64,000 nt of DNA from Clostridiales bacterium (GTDB lineage: Bacteria; Bacillota; Clostridia; Christensenellales; CAG-138). Within the stretch, counting starts at the first letter, position 1. Every line of letters begins with the position of its first letter. The translations under genes were made by a program, and so were the position numbers. Shown in pieces: positions 15,670-24,700 of the stretch. Location of the stretch: NCBI GenBank assembly GCA_004556165.1, contig SFIR01000001.1:153451-217450 (forward strand). Reading direction: 5' to 3'. The notes below the pieces were generated by a model. The model saw only the letters and a program-made list of their open reading frames with translations. It was not told the DNA's origin and searched no databases.

Positions 15670-16926
15670 TCAGTCTGCAAAATAGCTTACCAATTCATCG
15701 ATCGCTATGGATGATTCGATACCATCCTGCATGGATTTGACCTTGACAATGCCCATGTTCAGTTCGTCTTCACCGAGTACGGCAGTGTACTCTGCTCCGA
15801 GCTTATTTGCATATTTGAACTGTGCCTTCATGCTTCTGTCCATATGGTCAAATTCGGCAAAAACGCCGTGTTCACGAAGCTGATGCACGAGGTCGAATGC
15901 AACAAGACGGGGTTTATCGCCCATTGCGGCAAAATAGACCTTTACAGGAGCAGGCTTCGGAATAAAAGCATTATTGTTTTCCATTACCATCAAAAGCCTT
16001 TCAAGGCCGAGACCGAAGCCGACTGCGGGGGTGGGCTGTCCACCCAATTCTTCGATGAGGTTATTATATCTTCCGCCGCCGCAGACGGTTCCCTGAGAAC
16101 CAATGCGAGTTGATACTATTTCGAATACAGTCCCGGTATAATAATCAAGACCGCGCACTATGTCGGGATCGACTATGTACTTGACTCCGGCAACATCAAG
16201 GCATTTACGAAGGCCTTCAAAATGCGCTTTGCAGTCATCGCAAAGATAGTCAATGGTTCTGGGAGCCGATTTGCAGATCTCCTTGCAGTGCTCTTCCTTA
16301 CAGTCAATAATACGCATGGGGTTGCGTTCAAGCCTGCTCTTGCAGGTATTGCACATGGTGTCTATGTGCTGCTTGAGATAGTCGTAAAGAGCCTTGTTGT
16401 ATTCCTTGCGGCATTCGGAACAGCCTATGCTGTTGATGCGCAGGGCAAGCTCTCCGATACCGAAATGCTTGAGCAGCGACATTGCAAGAAGTATTACTTC
16501 AGCATCTGTCTGATATGACGCAGAACCGTAGAATTCAACACCGAACTGGTGGTGTTCGCGAAGCCTTCCGGCCTGAGGCTTTTCATATCTGAAAACAGGA
16601 GCATTCAGATAATACATCTTCTGCGGCATAGCCTCGTTAAAGAGCCTGTTCTCAAGGAATGCACGGGCCATGCCGGCAGTCCCCTCAGGCTTGAGAGTTA
16701 TCGAACGATTGCCCTTGTCGGTAAAGGTGTACATCTCCTTCTGAACGATGTCGGTCGTATCACCGACACCGCGCATAAAGAGCTCGGTGTGCTCGATAAT
16801 AGGGGTTCTGAATTCGTAAACCCCATAAATACGGCAGAGCTTGCGAATTTCATCTTCAACATACTGCCATTTATAGCTTTCGCTTGGAAGAACATCTTTT
16901 GTGCCCTTAGGCGCCTGAATCTGCAT
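15670..16926 (-). CDS. hisS: Histidyl-tRNA synthetase
   Basis: Class II synthetase charging tRNA-His. The 418 residues start MQIQAPKGTKDVLP and include motif 1 (YEFRTPIIEHTELF), motif 2 (FRYEKPQAGRLREHHQFGVE), the histidine-binding RGLDYYTGTVFEI and motif 3 region GFGLGLERLLMVME. A mid-protein segment contains several Cys (CNTCKSRLERNP, CKEEHCKEICK), as in many Firmicutes HisRS. The C-terminal anticodon-binding domain is complete. A good site GGAGG precedes the ATG. It lies 24 bases after dnaX on the same strand; I found no T-box leader in that short gap, so regulation is probably by the upstream operon promoter. Confidence 0.97.
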   Translation of the reverse strand: MQIQAPKGTKDVLPSESYKWQYVEDEIRKLCRIYGVYEFRTPIIEHTELFMRGVGDTTDIVQKEMYTFTDKGNRSITLKPEGTAGMARAFLENRLFNEAMPQKMYYLNAPVFRYEKPQAGRLREHHQFGVEFYGSASYQTDAEVILLAMSLLKHFGIGELALRINSIGCSECRKEYNKALYDYLKQHIDTMCNTCKSRLERNPMRIIDCKEEHCKEICKSAPRTIDYLCDDCKAHFEGLRKCLDVAGVKYIVDPDIVRGLDYYTGTVFEIVSTRIGSQGTVCGGGRYNNLIEELGGQPTPAVGFGLGLERLLMVMENNNAFIPKPAPVKVYFAAMGDKPRLVAFDLVHQLREHGVFAEFDHMDRSMKAQFKYANKLGAEYTAVLGEDELNMGIVKVKSMQDGIESSIAIDELVSYFAD

Positions 16927-16950
16927 TTTATCCTCCGAATAAATAAACGA

Positions 16951-18546
16951 TTATTCTTTTACTATTTCAACACCGAAGAGCTCTTTCGGCAGATCCGATG
17001 TTTGCGCTGTATCATCGCCGAGCAGGATATCCACGCTGTACGGAGCGATGCTTTCTGCAGCAATCTTCCTGAGTTTTTGCTTGATATCCGCGCTGCTTGT
17101 GTAATTATAATTGGAACGCTTTGATTTGTCAAAACAAATATTCAGCATCTCATCATCGCACCAATGTGAGCTTGAAAGCTGCAGCTGCATTCCGAGCATA
17201 AGGTCGCTGCGCATAAGCGCCGCCATAAAGGTTTTGTAGATCGCCTCCGCCTCAGGAGTTGCTGCCGGATGTACGGAGACAGGCGCTTTGCGCTCTTCGG
17301 GAACGGCATAAACATCGGTTTCGGCATTATCCTCCCATGGAGGTTTGTCCTCCGCCGAAGGCTTAGGAGAGGGCTGAGAAGATACGATGGAAAAGCTGCC
17401 GTTACTGAGCTTTTTTTCTATTTCAGCTATCCTGTCCGAAACCGCAAGCAGCTCTTCGCTTTCTTCGGGGTGGCAGATTTTCATAAGAGTGCTTTCAAGC
17501 AGTACTCTTGGCATCGAAACCCAGCGCAGGTTCGGCTGAAGATCCATTATTGCCTGCAAAGCCCTTTCAAGTCTCGCCCGGGATGTGCTCTCAGCTTGTT
17601 TGAGATACATTTTCATGGTATCACGGGTGCAGTCAAGAATACCGGAGCATTCGCCGCAGACCTTTGCCATGAGCAGCGCTCTGAAATGAGAAGCAAGATC
17701 CTGTACAAATATCCCTATGTCGCGTCCGCTTGAGATTACGGCATCAATCTGCTTCATTACGGCAGGGGAGTCCGATTCTATTATGCTGTCTGCAAAGCGG
17801 AAAAGAAAATCGCCGTTCATGCTTCCGAGGACGGACAGCACATCATCCTCGGTCAGATCATTGCCGGAAAAAGCAAGACATTGATCGGCAATGCTGAGAC
17901 AGTCACGAAAACCTCCGTCGGCCGCTCGGGCGATACACATCATGCCTTCTTCATCTATTCTCGCCCCAACGTCCGAGAGGACTCTTTTGAGAAGCCCGAC
18001 CATCTCGGCAACCGAAGGACGCCTGAAGTCAAATCTCTGACAACGCGATAGGATTGTTGCAGGGAGTGCCTGTGGTTCGGTGGTGGCAAGTATGAATACG
18101 ACGTGCTCCGGAGGCTCCTCCAAGGTCTTTAGCAGTGCATTGTTTGCACTTTTTGATAACATGTGGGCTTCGTCGATAATATAGACCTTGTTTTTCAGAT
18201 AGACGGGGGCAAACTCCGCTTTATCAAGAAGAGCTCGCATTTCATCGACCCTTGAATTGGACGCAGCGTCCATTTCGATAATGTCGATACTGTCCTGAGA
18301 GCTGAGCTTACATGCCTCGCATTCGCCGCAGGGTTCGCCGTCCTGAGGGTTAAGGCAGTTGATGGCTTTAGCAAAGATCCTCGCAGTACTCGTTTTGCCA
18401 ATGCCTCGCGAGCCGCTGAAAAGATAGGCATGCGCGACACGACCGGTCTTGACCTGATTTTTGAGTATACCGGTTACATGCTCTTCAGCTACGACCTCTG
18501 AAAAACGGCTTGGCCTATATTTGCGGTACAAGGCATGATATGCCAT
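16951..18546 (-). CDS. dnaX: DNA polymerase III subunits gamma and tau
   Basis: Clamp-loader ATPase. The 531-residue protein begins MAYHALYRKYRPSRFSEVV, with Walker A GSRGIGKTST, the zinc motif CLNPQDGEPCGECEAC, Walker B VYIIDEAHML, the sensor motif SRCQRFDFRR and the collar domain. The C-terminal tau-like part (residues about 380-531) is shorter than in E. coli and ends ELFGVEIVKE. I saw no obvious slippery A-run that would generate a separate gamma form. It precedes hisS and follows rsfS in the same direction. Firm call. Confidence 0.96.
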   Translation of the reverse strand: MAYHALYRKYRPSRFSEVVAEEHVTGILKNQVKTGRVAHAYLFSGSRGIGKTSTARIFAKAINCLNPQDGEPCGECEACKLSSQDSIDIIEMDAASNSRVDEMRALLDKAEFAPVYLKNKVYIIDEAHMLSKSANNALLKTLEEPPEHVVFILATTEPQALPATILSRCQRFDFRRPSVAEMVGLLKRVLSDVGARIDEEGMMCIARAADGGFRDCLSIADQCLAFSGNDLTEDDVLSVLGSMNGDFLFRFADSIIESDSPAVMKQIDAVISSGRDIGIFVQDLASHFRALLMAKVCGECSGILDCTRDTMKMYLKQAESTSRARLERALQAIMDLQPNLRWVSMPRVLLESTLMKICHPEESEELLAVSDRIAEIEKKLSNGSFSIVSSQPSPKPSAEDKPPWEDNAETDVYAVPEERKAPVSVHPAATPEAEAIYKTFMAALMRSDLMLGMQLQLSSSHWCDDEMLNICFDKSKRSNYNYTSSADIKQKLRKIAAESIAPYSVDILLGDDTAQTSDLPKELFGVEIVKE

Positions 18547-18566
18547 CTCTGACCTCCTGAAATGCT

Positions 18567-18971
18567 TTAGTCGATTTTTATTGTGTCAGTGCTCGGGTCC
18601 ATCCAAAGACGCTCAACATTGTAGTATTCTCTTTCTTCCGGATGGAAGATATGGACGATAACACAGGAGAAATCGAGCACGATCCAGCGGCCTTCGTTAT
18701 ATCCTTCACGACGCTTGAGAACGAGCCCGAGCTCTGCCGCTTTATCTTCAACCTCCTGGCATAATGCTTTAACATGTATCTGTGAGGTACCGTTCATGAA
18801 TACGAACCAGTCAGCCAAAATCGTCTTCTCGGCTACACGAACAGCAATTATGTCGTTGGCCTTTTTATCCTTTGCAGCTTGCATTAGCGCTTCAACGAGT
18901 TCACGGAGCGTATCCTGCCATTTGATTTCGTCCTCATGCTTCTGCTTGATATTGATAGAGTTTATTTCCAT
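18567..18971 (-). CDS. rsfS: Ribosomal silencing factor RsfS
   Basis: Binds L14 and blocks subunit joining under starvation. The 134-residue protein has the RsfS core: LVEALMQAAKDKKANDIIAV, TILADWFVFMNGTSQIHVKA and EGYNEGRWIVLDFSCVIVHIF, ending with HPEEREYYNVERLW. The N-terminal extension of about 20 residues before the core is slightly longer than usual. Directly follows the nadD-yqeK fusion gene (13-base gap), the standard nadD-yqeK-rsfS neighbourhood of Firmicutes. Secure call. Confidence 0.95.
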   Translation of the reverse strand: MEINSINIKQKHEDEIKWQDTLRELVEALMQAAKDKKANDIIAVRVAEKTILADWFVFMNGTSQIHVKALCQEVEDKAAELGLVLKRREGYNEGRWIVLDFSCVIVHIFHPEEREYYNVERLWMDPSTDTIKID

Positions 18972-18984
18972 TTATACCTCCAAG

Positions 18985-20163
18985 TCATCCTTTGGACTTT
19001 GTGTTTTCTTTCAGTGAATTCAGTATTTTATAGGTTTCGGGGTGAACATTCCTGCCGCATGATACCGTGTAATCAACCGAATGCTCCATTATTGCGATCA
19101 CCGCATCATCAATGCTCGGGTACACGGTATTCCTAACGGTTGACGCAAACTCATAGCCGCGAGACGGTTCGATTTTATCGGCAAGATAGATGATCTTATC
19201 AAGAAGCGTCATATTCACGCAGCCGAGAGTATGCCTTCTAATAGCATTAAGAATTTCCGCATCATCTATACCGTAATCGGATTCCGCAACAAATGCGCCT
19301 AAACGCGAATGTAAAAGATACGGATAAGCAAGCTCTGCTTCGGAAAGCTCTATATTCCTGCGTTCGGCGAGCGAAATAAGCTCGTTTTCAGAAAATTTAG
19401 CGCAGTCATGAAGTATACCTGCAAGCCGAGCCTTTTTTGTATCATAGCCATAGATGCCTGCAAGCCGTACAGCCTCCATTCCGACAAGCATTGTGTGCTC
19501 ATATCGACTCCTTTTTAGCGTCTTCTCAAGTTTTTTACATATGGCGGTCAGCTCATCATCGAAATACAGCCTGTGTATGTAGGAATACATCTCAACGCAA
19601 AGGGGAACCGAATCGGAAACGGACTGCGCATCCTTAATCCTTTTGCGCACATCGGTTGATGATATATCAGGCCCTGATTCGTTCAGAAGGATGACAGAAC
19701 CTCCGAATTCATCCCGAATAGATTGAGCAATTTCCTCAAGCTCATAACGATTATTCAGCTCGTGGCCGTCTCTGCCTATGGCAGCAAGGGCAGCCAAGCC
19801 TAAAATTTCTTTCGGATGATACCAGGAATGAAAATCCGCGAGCATGTCTGCACCGACAATAAAGAACAGGTCGTCATCCGGAAACTGATTCTTTAGCTCA
19901 GTAAGCGTATCAACCGTATAGCTGACGCCGCCGCGGCGGATCTCGATATCGGATGCAGTAAAACCATAATCAAGAATAGCTTCCGAAAGCATGTTCAGCC
20001 GCAGTGGAGCAGGAGTCAGACCGTTGATATGCTTATGGGGCGGATCGCTTGAGACGACAAAAATAACACGGTCAAGACCCAAACGCTCTTTAACCATATT
20101 CGCAACAAAAATATGCCCGTTATGCACCGGGTCGAATGTTCCGCCGTAAATACCTATTTTCAT
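18985..20163 (-). CDS. nadD-yqeK: Fused NadD (nicotinate mononucleotide adenylyltransferase) and YqeK (HD-domain Ap4A hydrolase)
   Basis: Two enzymes in one 392-residue chain. Residues about 1-195 are NadD: GGTFDPVHNGHI nucleotide motif, FFIVGADML and the ISSTDVRKRI motif; it makes nicotinate adenine dinucleotide for NAD synthesis. Residues about 200-390 are YqeK, an HD hydrolase with RYEHTMLVGMEA, ILHDCAKFSENE (the HD pair), LLHSRLGAFVAES and NAIRRHTLG; YqeK cleaves diadenosine tetraphosphate. In Bacillus these are two adjacent genes; here there is no stop between them. ATG at 20163 matches the conserved NadD start but has no ribosome site; a TATAAT ends six bases before it, suggesting a leaderless message. 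TTG codons further upstream are alternatives. Confidence 0.93.
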   Translation of the reverse strand: MKIGIYGGTFDPVHNGHIFVANMVKERLGLDRVIFVVSSDPPHKHINGLTPAPLRLNMLSEAILDYGFTASDIEIRRGGVSYTVDTLTELKNQFPDDDLFFIVGADMLADFHSWYHPKEILGLAALAAIGRDGHELNNRYELEEIAQSIRDEFGGSVILLNESGPDISSTDVRKRIKDAQSVSDSVPLCVEMYSYIHRLYFDDELTAICKKLEKTLKRSRYEHTMLVGMEAVRLAGIYGYDTKKARLAGILHDCAKFSENELISLAERRNIELSEAELAYPYLLHSRLGAFVAESDYGIDDAEILNAIRRHTLGCVNMTLLDKIIYLADKIEPSRGYEFASTVRNTVYPSIDDAVIAIMEHSVDYTVSCGRNVHPETYKILNSLKENTKSKG

Positions 20164-20175
20164 GACTTGATTATA
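20164..20175 (-). promoter_or_regulatory. -10 box directly abutting the nadD-yqeK start codon
   Basis: On the minus strand TATAAT (20175-20170) is followed by CAAGTC and then the ATG. With the usual seven-base distance, transcription would begin on or next to the A of the start codon. The -35 candidate (TTCCAA, 17-base spacer) is weak. Confidence 0.35.
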
Positions 20176-20287
20176 CAACAAAAATCCGCAATTTGGAATG
20201 GGGGAATTGAAAATTAAAGCATTTTATTTCAAATATCCGAATTCTGATCGGAATGATAATATATAGCTCCCTTGGCTTTTACGCCTA

Positions 20288-20316
20288 TTTACAATTAAAA
20301 ACACTTGTGATATAAT
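20288..20316 (+). promoter_or_regulatory. Promoter of the tRNA-Ala gene
   Basis: TTTACA (20288-20293), 17-base spacer, perfect TATAAT (20311-20316), 12 bases before the tRNA. Confidence 0.72.
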
Positions 20317-20328
20317 ACGTCTGTTCTT

Positions 20329-20404
20329 GGGGCATTAGCTCAGCTGGTAGAGTGCCACACTGGCAGTGTGGATGTCAGCGGTTCGAGTCCGCTATGCTCC
20401 ACCA
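20329..20404 (+). tRNA. tRNA-Ala (anticodon GGC)
   Basis: A 76-base cloverleaf: acceptor GGGGCAT with ATGCTCC (one G-T pair), D arm GCTCAGCTGGTAGAGT, anticodon stem CCACA/TGTGG with loop CTGGCAG giving GGC (reads GCC and GCU), T arm AGCGG-TTCGAGT-CCGCT, and an encoded CCA end. Single gene with its own promoter. Confidence 0.96.
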
Positions 20405-20482
20405 AAATACGAACTCACGAGCACATTTCAGTTTGGAGCTGTATGGTTCATCGGTATTTGTGCTCACCGTTCGGAAAAAGTT

Positions 20483-20527
20483 TCGGGGCTGTTGCCTAAG
20501 CGATGTACGCTTTTGCAGCAGCCCCGA
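20483..20527 (+). repeat. Long near-perfect hairpin downstream of tRNA-Ala
   Basis: TCGGGGCTGTTGC (20483-20495) pairs with GCAGCAGCCCCGA (20515-20527; one G-T pair) and an inner stem AAGCG/CGCTT caps it. There is no T run after it, so it is not a standard terminator, although it may protect or end the tRNA transcript. The rest of 20405-20591 shows nothing else recognisable. Confidence 0.5.
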
Positions 20528-20591
20528 TTGATTGCATTCTCAGAAATATAAGATTAGATAGCGATATAAAATCGCGCGGAGATAAGAGCAT

Positions 20592-20620
20592 TTGATTTTC
20601 TGCTTTCATTCATGTATAAT
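20592..20620 (+). promoter_or_regulatory. Promoter of the SDR gene
   Basis: TTGATT (20592-20597), 17-base spacer, TATAAT (20615-20620). Soon after the expected start of transcription lies a perfect inverted repeat GCCATCAC-N5-GTGATGGC (20633-20653), a possible operator or 5' stabilising hairpin. Confidence 0.65.
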
Positions 20621-20691
20621 TAACTCAAACGAGCCATCACTCCCGGTGATGGCCGAAATAATGCGAGAAAAGCCATATAAGGAGGTTTATC

Positions 20692-21495
20692 ATGGACAGA
20701 TTAAAGGGTAAAGTGGCCATTGTCACCGGTTCGACCAGTGGAATTGGCATCGGCATCGCAAGGCTGTTTGCTGCAGAGGGCGCAAAGGTCGTAGTTTGCG
20801 GACGCCGTGAAGCAAAGGGACAGGCAGTTGTCGATCGTATCGTAAGCGAGGGCGGCGAGGCCTCATATCATTTTATGGATATCACTGCGATGGAGAGCGT
20901 TGACCAGCTGTTTGCCGATACCGCAGAGAAGTACGGAAAGATTGATATTCTGGTGAATAATGCAGCCAATGTCGGCTTGAAAGACGGCCGTGTGGATGAG
21001 CTGACACTGGAAATGTGGGATTCGATTCTTCAGAGCGACCTGCGCGGCACCTTCTATGCCACCAAGTGCGTTCTGCCCTATCTGCAGAAGAATGAAAACG
21101 GCGGTTCCATCATCAATATCGGCTCTATGGCATCCTGCTCCGGCGATTTGGGCTCCACTGCCTATGCATGCGCTAAGGCCGGCGTAGATATGCTTACCAA
21201 GTATACTGCACTGCAGTACGGCAAGCAGAACATCCGCTGCAACTGCGTAAGACCCGGTCTTATCGTCACTCCGGAAAACGAAGCTCACGTTCCCCAGGCT
21301 TTGAAGGATATCTTCACCAGCAACATCATGGTGAACAGGTACGGCTGTCCGGAGGATATCGGTCATATGTGTGTTTACTTTGCCTCCGATGAGAGCCAGT
21401 ATGTGACGGGCCAGATCATCAATGTTGACGGCGGCTTGAATTCCCATGTATCCACCGTAGCCCAGTTCAGGGAATTGAATTCCAGGACTTGGTAA
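20692..21495 (+). CDS. Short-chain dehydrogenase/reductase (classical SDR)
   Basis: A 267-residue NAD(P)-dependent oxidoreductase. The cofactor motif TGSTSGIG (about residues 12-19), NNAANVG, the catalytic serine in IGSMASCSGD and the YACAK pair give a full classical active site. Arg in VVCGRREAKG after strand 2 suggests NADP preference, but this is only an inference. It ends with an unusual tail STVAQFRELNSRTW beyond the normal GGLNSHV end. The substrate is unknown; sugar, polyol, steroid and ketone reductases share these motifs. Its use of GGC, CTG and TGC codons looks slightly different from its neighbours. Own promoter, strong AAGGAGG site and own terminator make it a single-gene unit. 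Confidence 0.88.
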   Translation: MDRLKGKVAIVTGSTSGIGIGIARLFAAEGAKVVVCGRREAKGQAVVDRIVSEGGEASYHFMDITAMESVDQLFADTAEKYGKIDILVNNAANVGLKDGRVDELTLEMWDSILQSDLRGTFYATKCVLPYLQKNENGGSIINIGSMASCSGDLGSTAYACAKAGVDMLTKYTALQYGKQNIRCNCVRPGLIVTPENEAHVPQALKDIFTSNIMVNRYGCPEDIGHMCVYFASDESQYVTGQIINVDGGLNSHVSTVAQFRELNSRTW

Positions 21496-21560
21496 ATTGC
21501 GGCTTAGTGCCGTCTGCGCTGCGAATGACCGCGCCGTAACGGTGCTTAAAGAAGTAAATA

Positions 21561-21618
21561 GGACATTTCTTTTCCTCTTCATTATTGTTGAACGGAAAGG
21601 GAATGTCCTGATTTTTTT
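21561..21618 (+). terminator. Intrinsic terminator after the SDR gene
   Basis: A 15-bp stem (21561-21575 with 21594-21608, two G-T pairs) closes an 18-base loop and is followed by TGATTTTTTT. A second smaller inverted repeat, TCGTATCA (21661-21668) with TGATACGA (21686-21693), lies between here and the end of the opposing ABC permease gene. Confidence 0.82.
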
Positions 21619-21727
21619 GTATTAAAAACCTTCGGAGGTGACGGTGGAAGCCTTTGCCGCTCGTATCAGCCCCTGCATGAGGAGTTGATACGACGCCTTT
21701 TCGATAATCGCATAGCCAATTATTAGC

Positions 21728-24700
21728 TCAATCCACCGATTTCAGCGACTCGGCAGGGTTGATCGACGCTATCTTTTTTCGCAGCATCAGTGAAACGAGG
21801 ATACTCATAACCACCGAGATTACGAAAGCATAGAGAAAACTGATTGGCAGCACTTTGACATCGAAGGTGACAAGGTCGATGTTTATTTGGGACATTACAA
21901 AATTATTGAGGAAATATCCGCAGGGAAGACCGAGCAAAGAACCGACTACGGCAATGATGATATTCTCTCTTGAAACATATGCTGAGGTTTCGTTAAGCTG
22001 AAAACCGAGCACCTTCAGGGTAGCGATTTCACGGGTTCTTTCCGCGATGGAAATATTCCCGAGATTATATGCGACGACGAAAGCAAGCGCGCATGCGCTG
22101 ATGACGACAACACCGACGATGTAGTTCATGCTTTTCATCATATCGTCAACGGTTTTCCTAATATCTTCGGTAACGGAAACATTGTTCACTCCGCTTTGCT
22201 TATACAGCTGCGCTGATACATCGTAAATATCGTCTTCGGCGGCGGTAGCATATGCGGTCTTATACCCAACATCGCTGCCGAACAGCTGCTGATAGGTGAG
22301 CTCGCTCATGACAGCATAATTATATACATAGTTTTCAAAAATACCGTCCACTCGTGCCTCAACCGAAGTTTCTTCGTTGAGCTGTATAGTGATCTTGTCG
22401 CCGACAGCGGCTCCTGTGAGTGCAGAGAGCTTTTCGTTTATCAGAACTCCGCCGTCATTCGGATAGGGGACAGCTTCGCCGTCACAGGAGAACTTGACAA
22501 TATTACAGATATTCCTATCCGAGGTTGCAATTATCTTTACGGCCATATCTCCCTTACGGGTATCAACGTTGACGGAATCCGAGATCACAAAGACGCAGTC
22601 GTTCAGTATATCGGAACAGGATTCGCGGAACTCCTGCTGATCCGTAAGCGTCATTTCGTCCGCAAAGCTTATTTCAAAATCATAGCATGTGATATTAGTG
22701 AATTGGTCGTTAACGACATTGTAGATGGAGTCATGAACTCCGAATCCGACAAGGATGAGCGCAGCGCAGCCGCCGATACCTACGAGCATCATGATAAGCC
22801 TTCTGGTGTAGCGAAGGATATTGCGCGCCGCAACCTTATTCAGAAAGCTCATACGGTTCCATATGAACGGCAAATGCTCGAGCAGAATACGTTTTCCGGG
22901 CTTAGGTGCTTTGGGCCTGATGAGCTCTGCAGGCATTTCGGTGAGCTCTTTCTTACAGGCGGCAAATGTTGCTCCGGCGGTGCAGACAAGGGATATACCG
23001 AGGGAAACGAGAGCATTCTTATAGTCGAAAACAATGCTTATTTCTCCGAAATCATAAAGCATCTTATATGCATTCCAGATAACCTTGGGTATAAGAATGC
23101 TTCCGCCGTAAAAGCCGATGATGCATCCGACAAGCGCCGCAGAACCGGAATAGCAGATATACTTCATAATAATCTTGCCGTCGTTATATCCCAAAGCCTT
23201 CAGAGTTCCTATCTGCGTTCTGTGCTCATCGACCATCCTTGTCATAGTTGTGGTACAGACAAGCGCGGCCACAATAAAGAAGATCAAAGGGAGAACTTTT
23301 GCAATGCCTTCAACCACGGAAGCATCGTTTTCAAAGCTGACGTAGCCCGAATTCTTGCTTCTGTCAAGGGAGTAGGCACGGACGGATGCACTGAAGATGC
23401 TGTTATAATCAGCTTCGGATGCAAGGATTGCGGCTTTGGCTTCGGTTAGCTGTTCCTCCGCATCGGAAAACTGCGCGTCCGCTTCAGCCTTTGCCTGTTC
23501 ATACTGCTCAAGACCGTCGTCATAGGCATTTTTAGCCTCATAATAATCAATCAGACCTTCCGTATAGGTCATTCTTGCGGTATTAAGCTCGTACGCTGCA
23601 TCATCAAGCAGGGATTTGGCTTCATCAAGCTCTGCCTTTGCTGCTTCAAATTCCGCCGCGGCCATTTCACGCTGCCGATCCAGTTCCGCCTGAGCTTCTA
23701 CAAGCTGCTGCTGAGAATCAAGCAGATTATGATACATTTCAGGGAGCCCGGTTTCGTCAATAAACTCGATCTGCTGCTGCAAAAACCTGTACTCCGCATA
23801 TGCTTCGATGTATTCGGGACTGTCATGATCTTCTATCTGTGACATTATCAATTCCAGCTCGGCAATACGTTCAAGCATGGAATTATAGGTGCCGACAGCA
23901 TCGCTCTGATCTATAAGAGCAAGTGCGGCTTCGACAGCCTTTCTGTTCGCATCAATTTCACCCTGAGCTTCGGCTAACCGAGCAAAAACGGCTTCCCGCT
24001 CCGAGTTGTATTCGGCAATCCCTTCATCGTATGCCTTCAGCCCTTCACGGTATTCAAGTTCGCCTGTTTCTATCGCCTGCTTCGCATCATCTAACTGCTG
24101 TTTGGCTTCATCAAGCTGAGCTTTGCCTTGGTTTAATTCATCAAGTACACCGTTTAACTGATTCTCCGCTTCGGCTTTGCTTTGTACGAAGTCATGAAGA
24201 GCTGAATAGTATTCGCCCCAAGCATCATCTATAAGCTCGCGTGCATTGATTTGCATTTCAACATAGTCTGCATCCGCGCGTTCTTCGAGAGCCGATTGCA
24301 GATAATCACTATATCCGTCTATCGCATTATTGTATTCATCGGTGAAAATATCGCCGGCAGCATCCGTTTTGATGAAAATCTCGGTCATTCTTTCAGAGCT
24401 GAACGCATCATTTGTCAGGTATACAAATCCATTCAGCGATCCGCCTTCAAGCGTGGAGGTTCCGCGTGTTCTGTTCAGATAGTTGACTGAACAGCATGTG
24501 CCGACAACAGTGAATTTATCGTATGCAAAGAAGGATTTCGTTGATTCATCGTTACGACTGCTCACCTTTATGGTTGTGCCGATTGCATTTGCCCCGATGG
24601 AGGAAGCATCGACAAGGCATTCGTTGCCGGAAGTGGGCATACGGCCCGATACCAGCTTGACCTTATTTATCCTCTGCGTGATCGAGCAGGCTTTAAGTAC

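Noticed and set aside
16927..16950. T-box leader for hisS
   Set aside because: The gap between dnaX and hisS is only 24 bases; no T-box sequence or specifier loop can fit.
22703..23449. 248-codon plus-strand frame opposite the ABC permease
   Set aside because: The permease is complete with full family motifs on the other strand; the shadow frame has no ribosome site.
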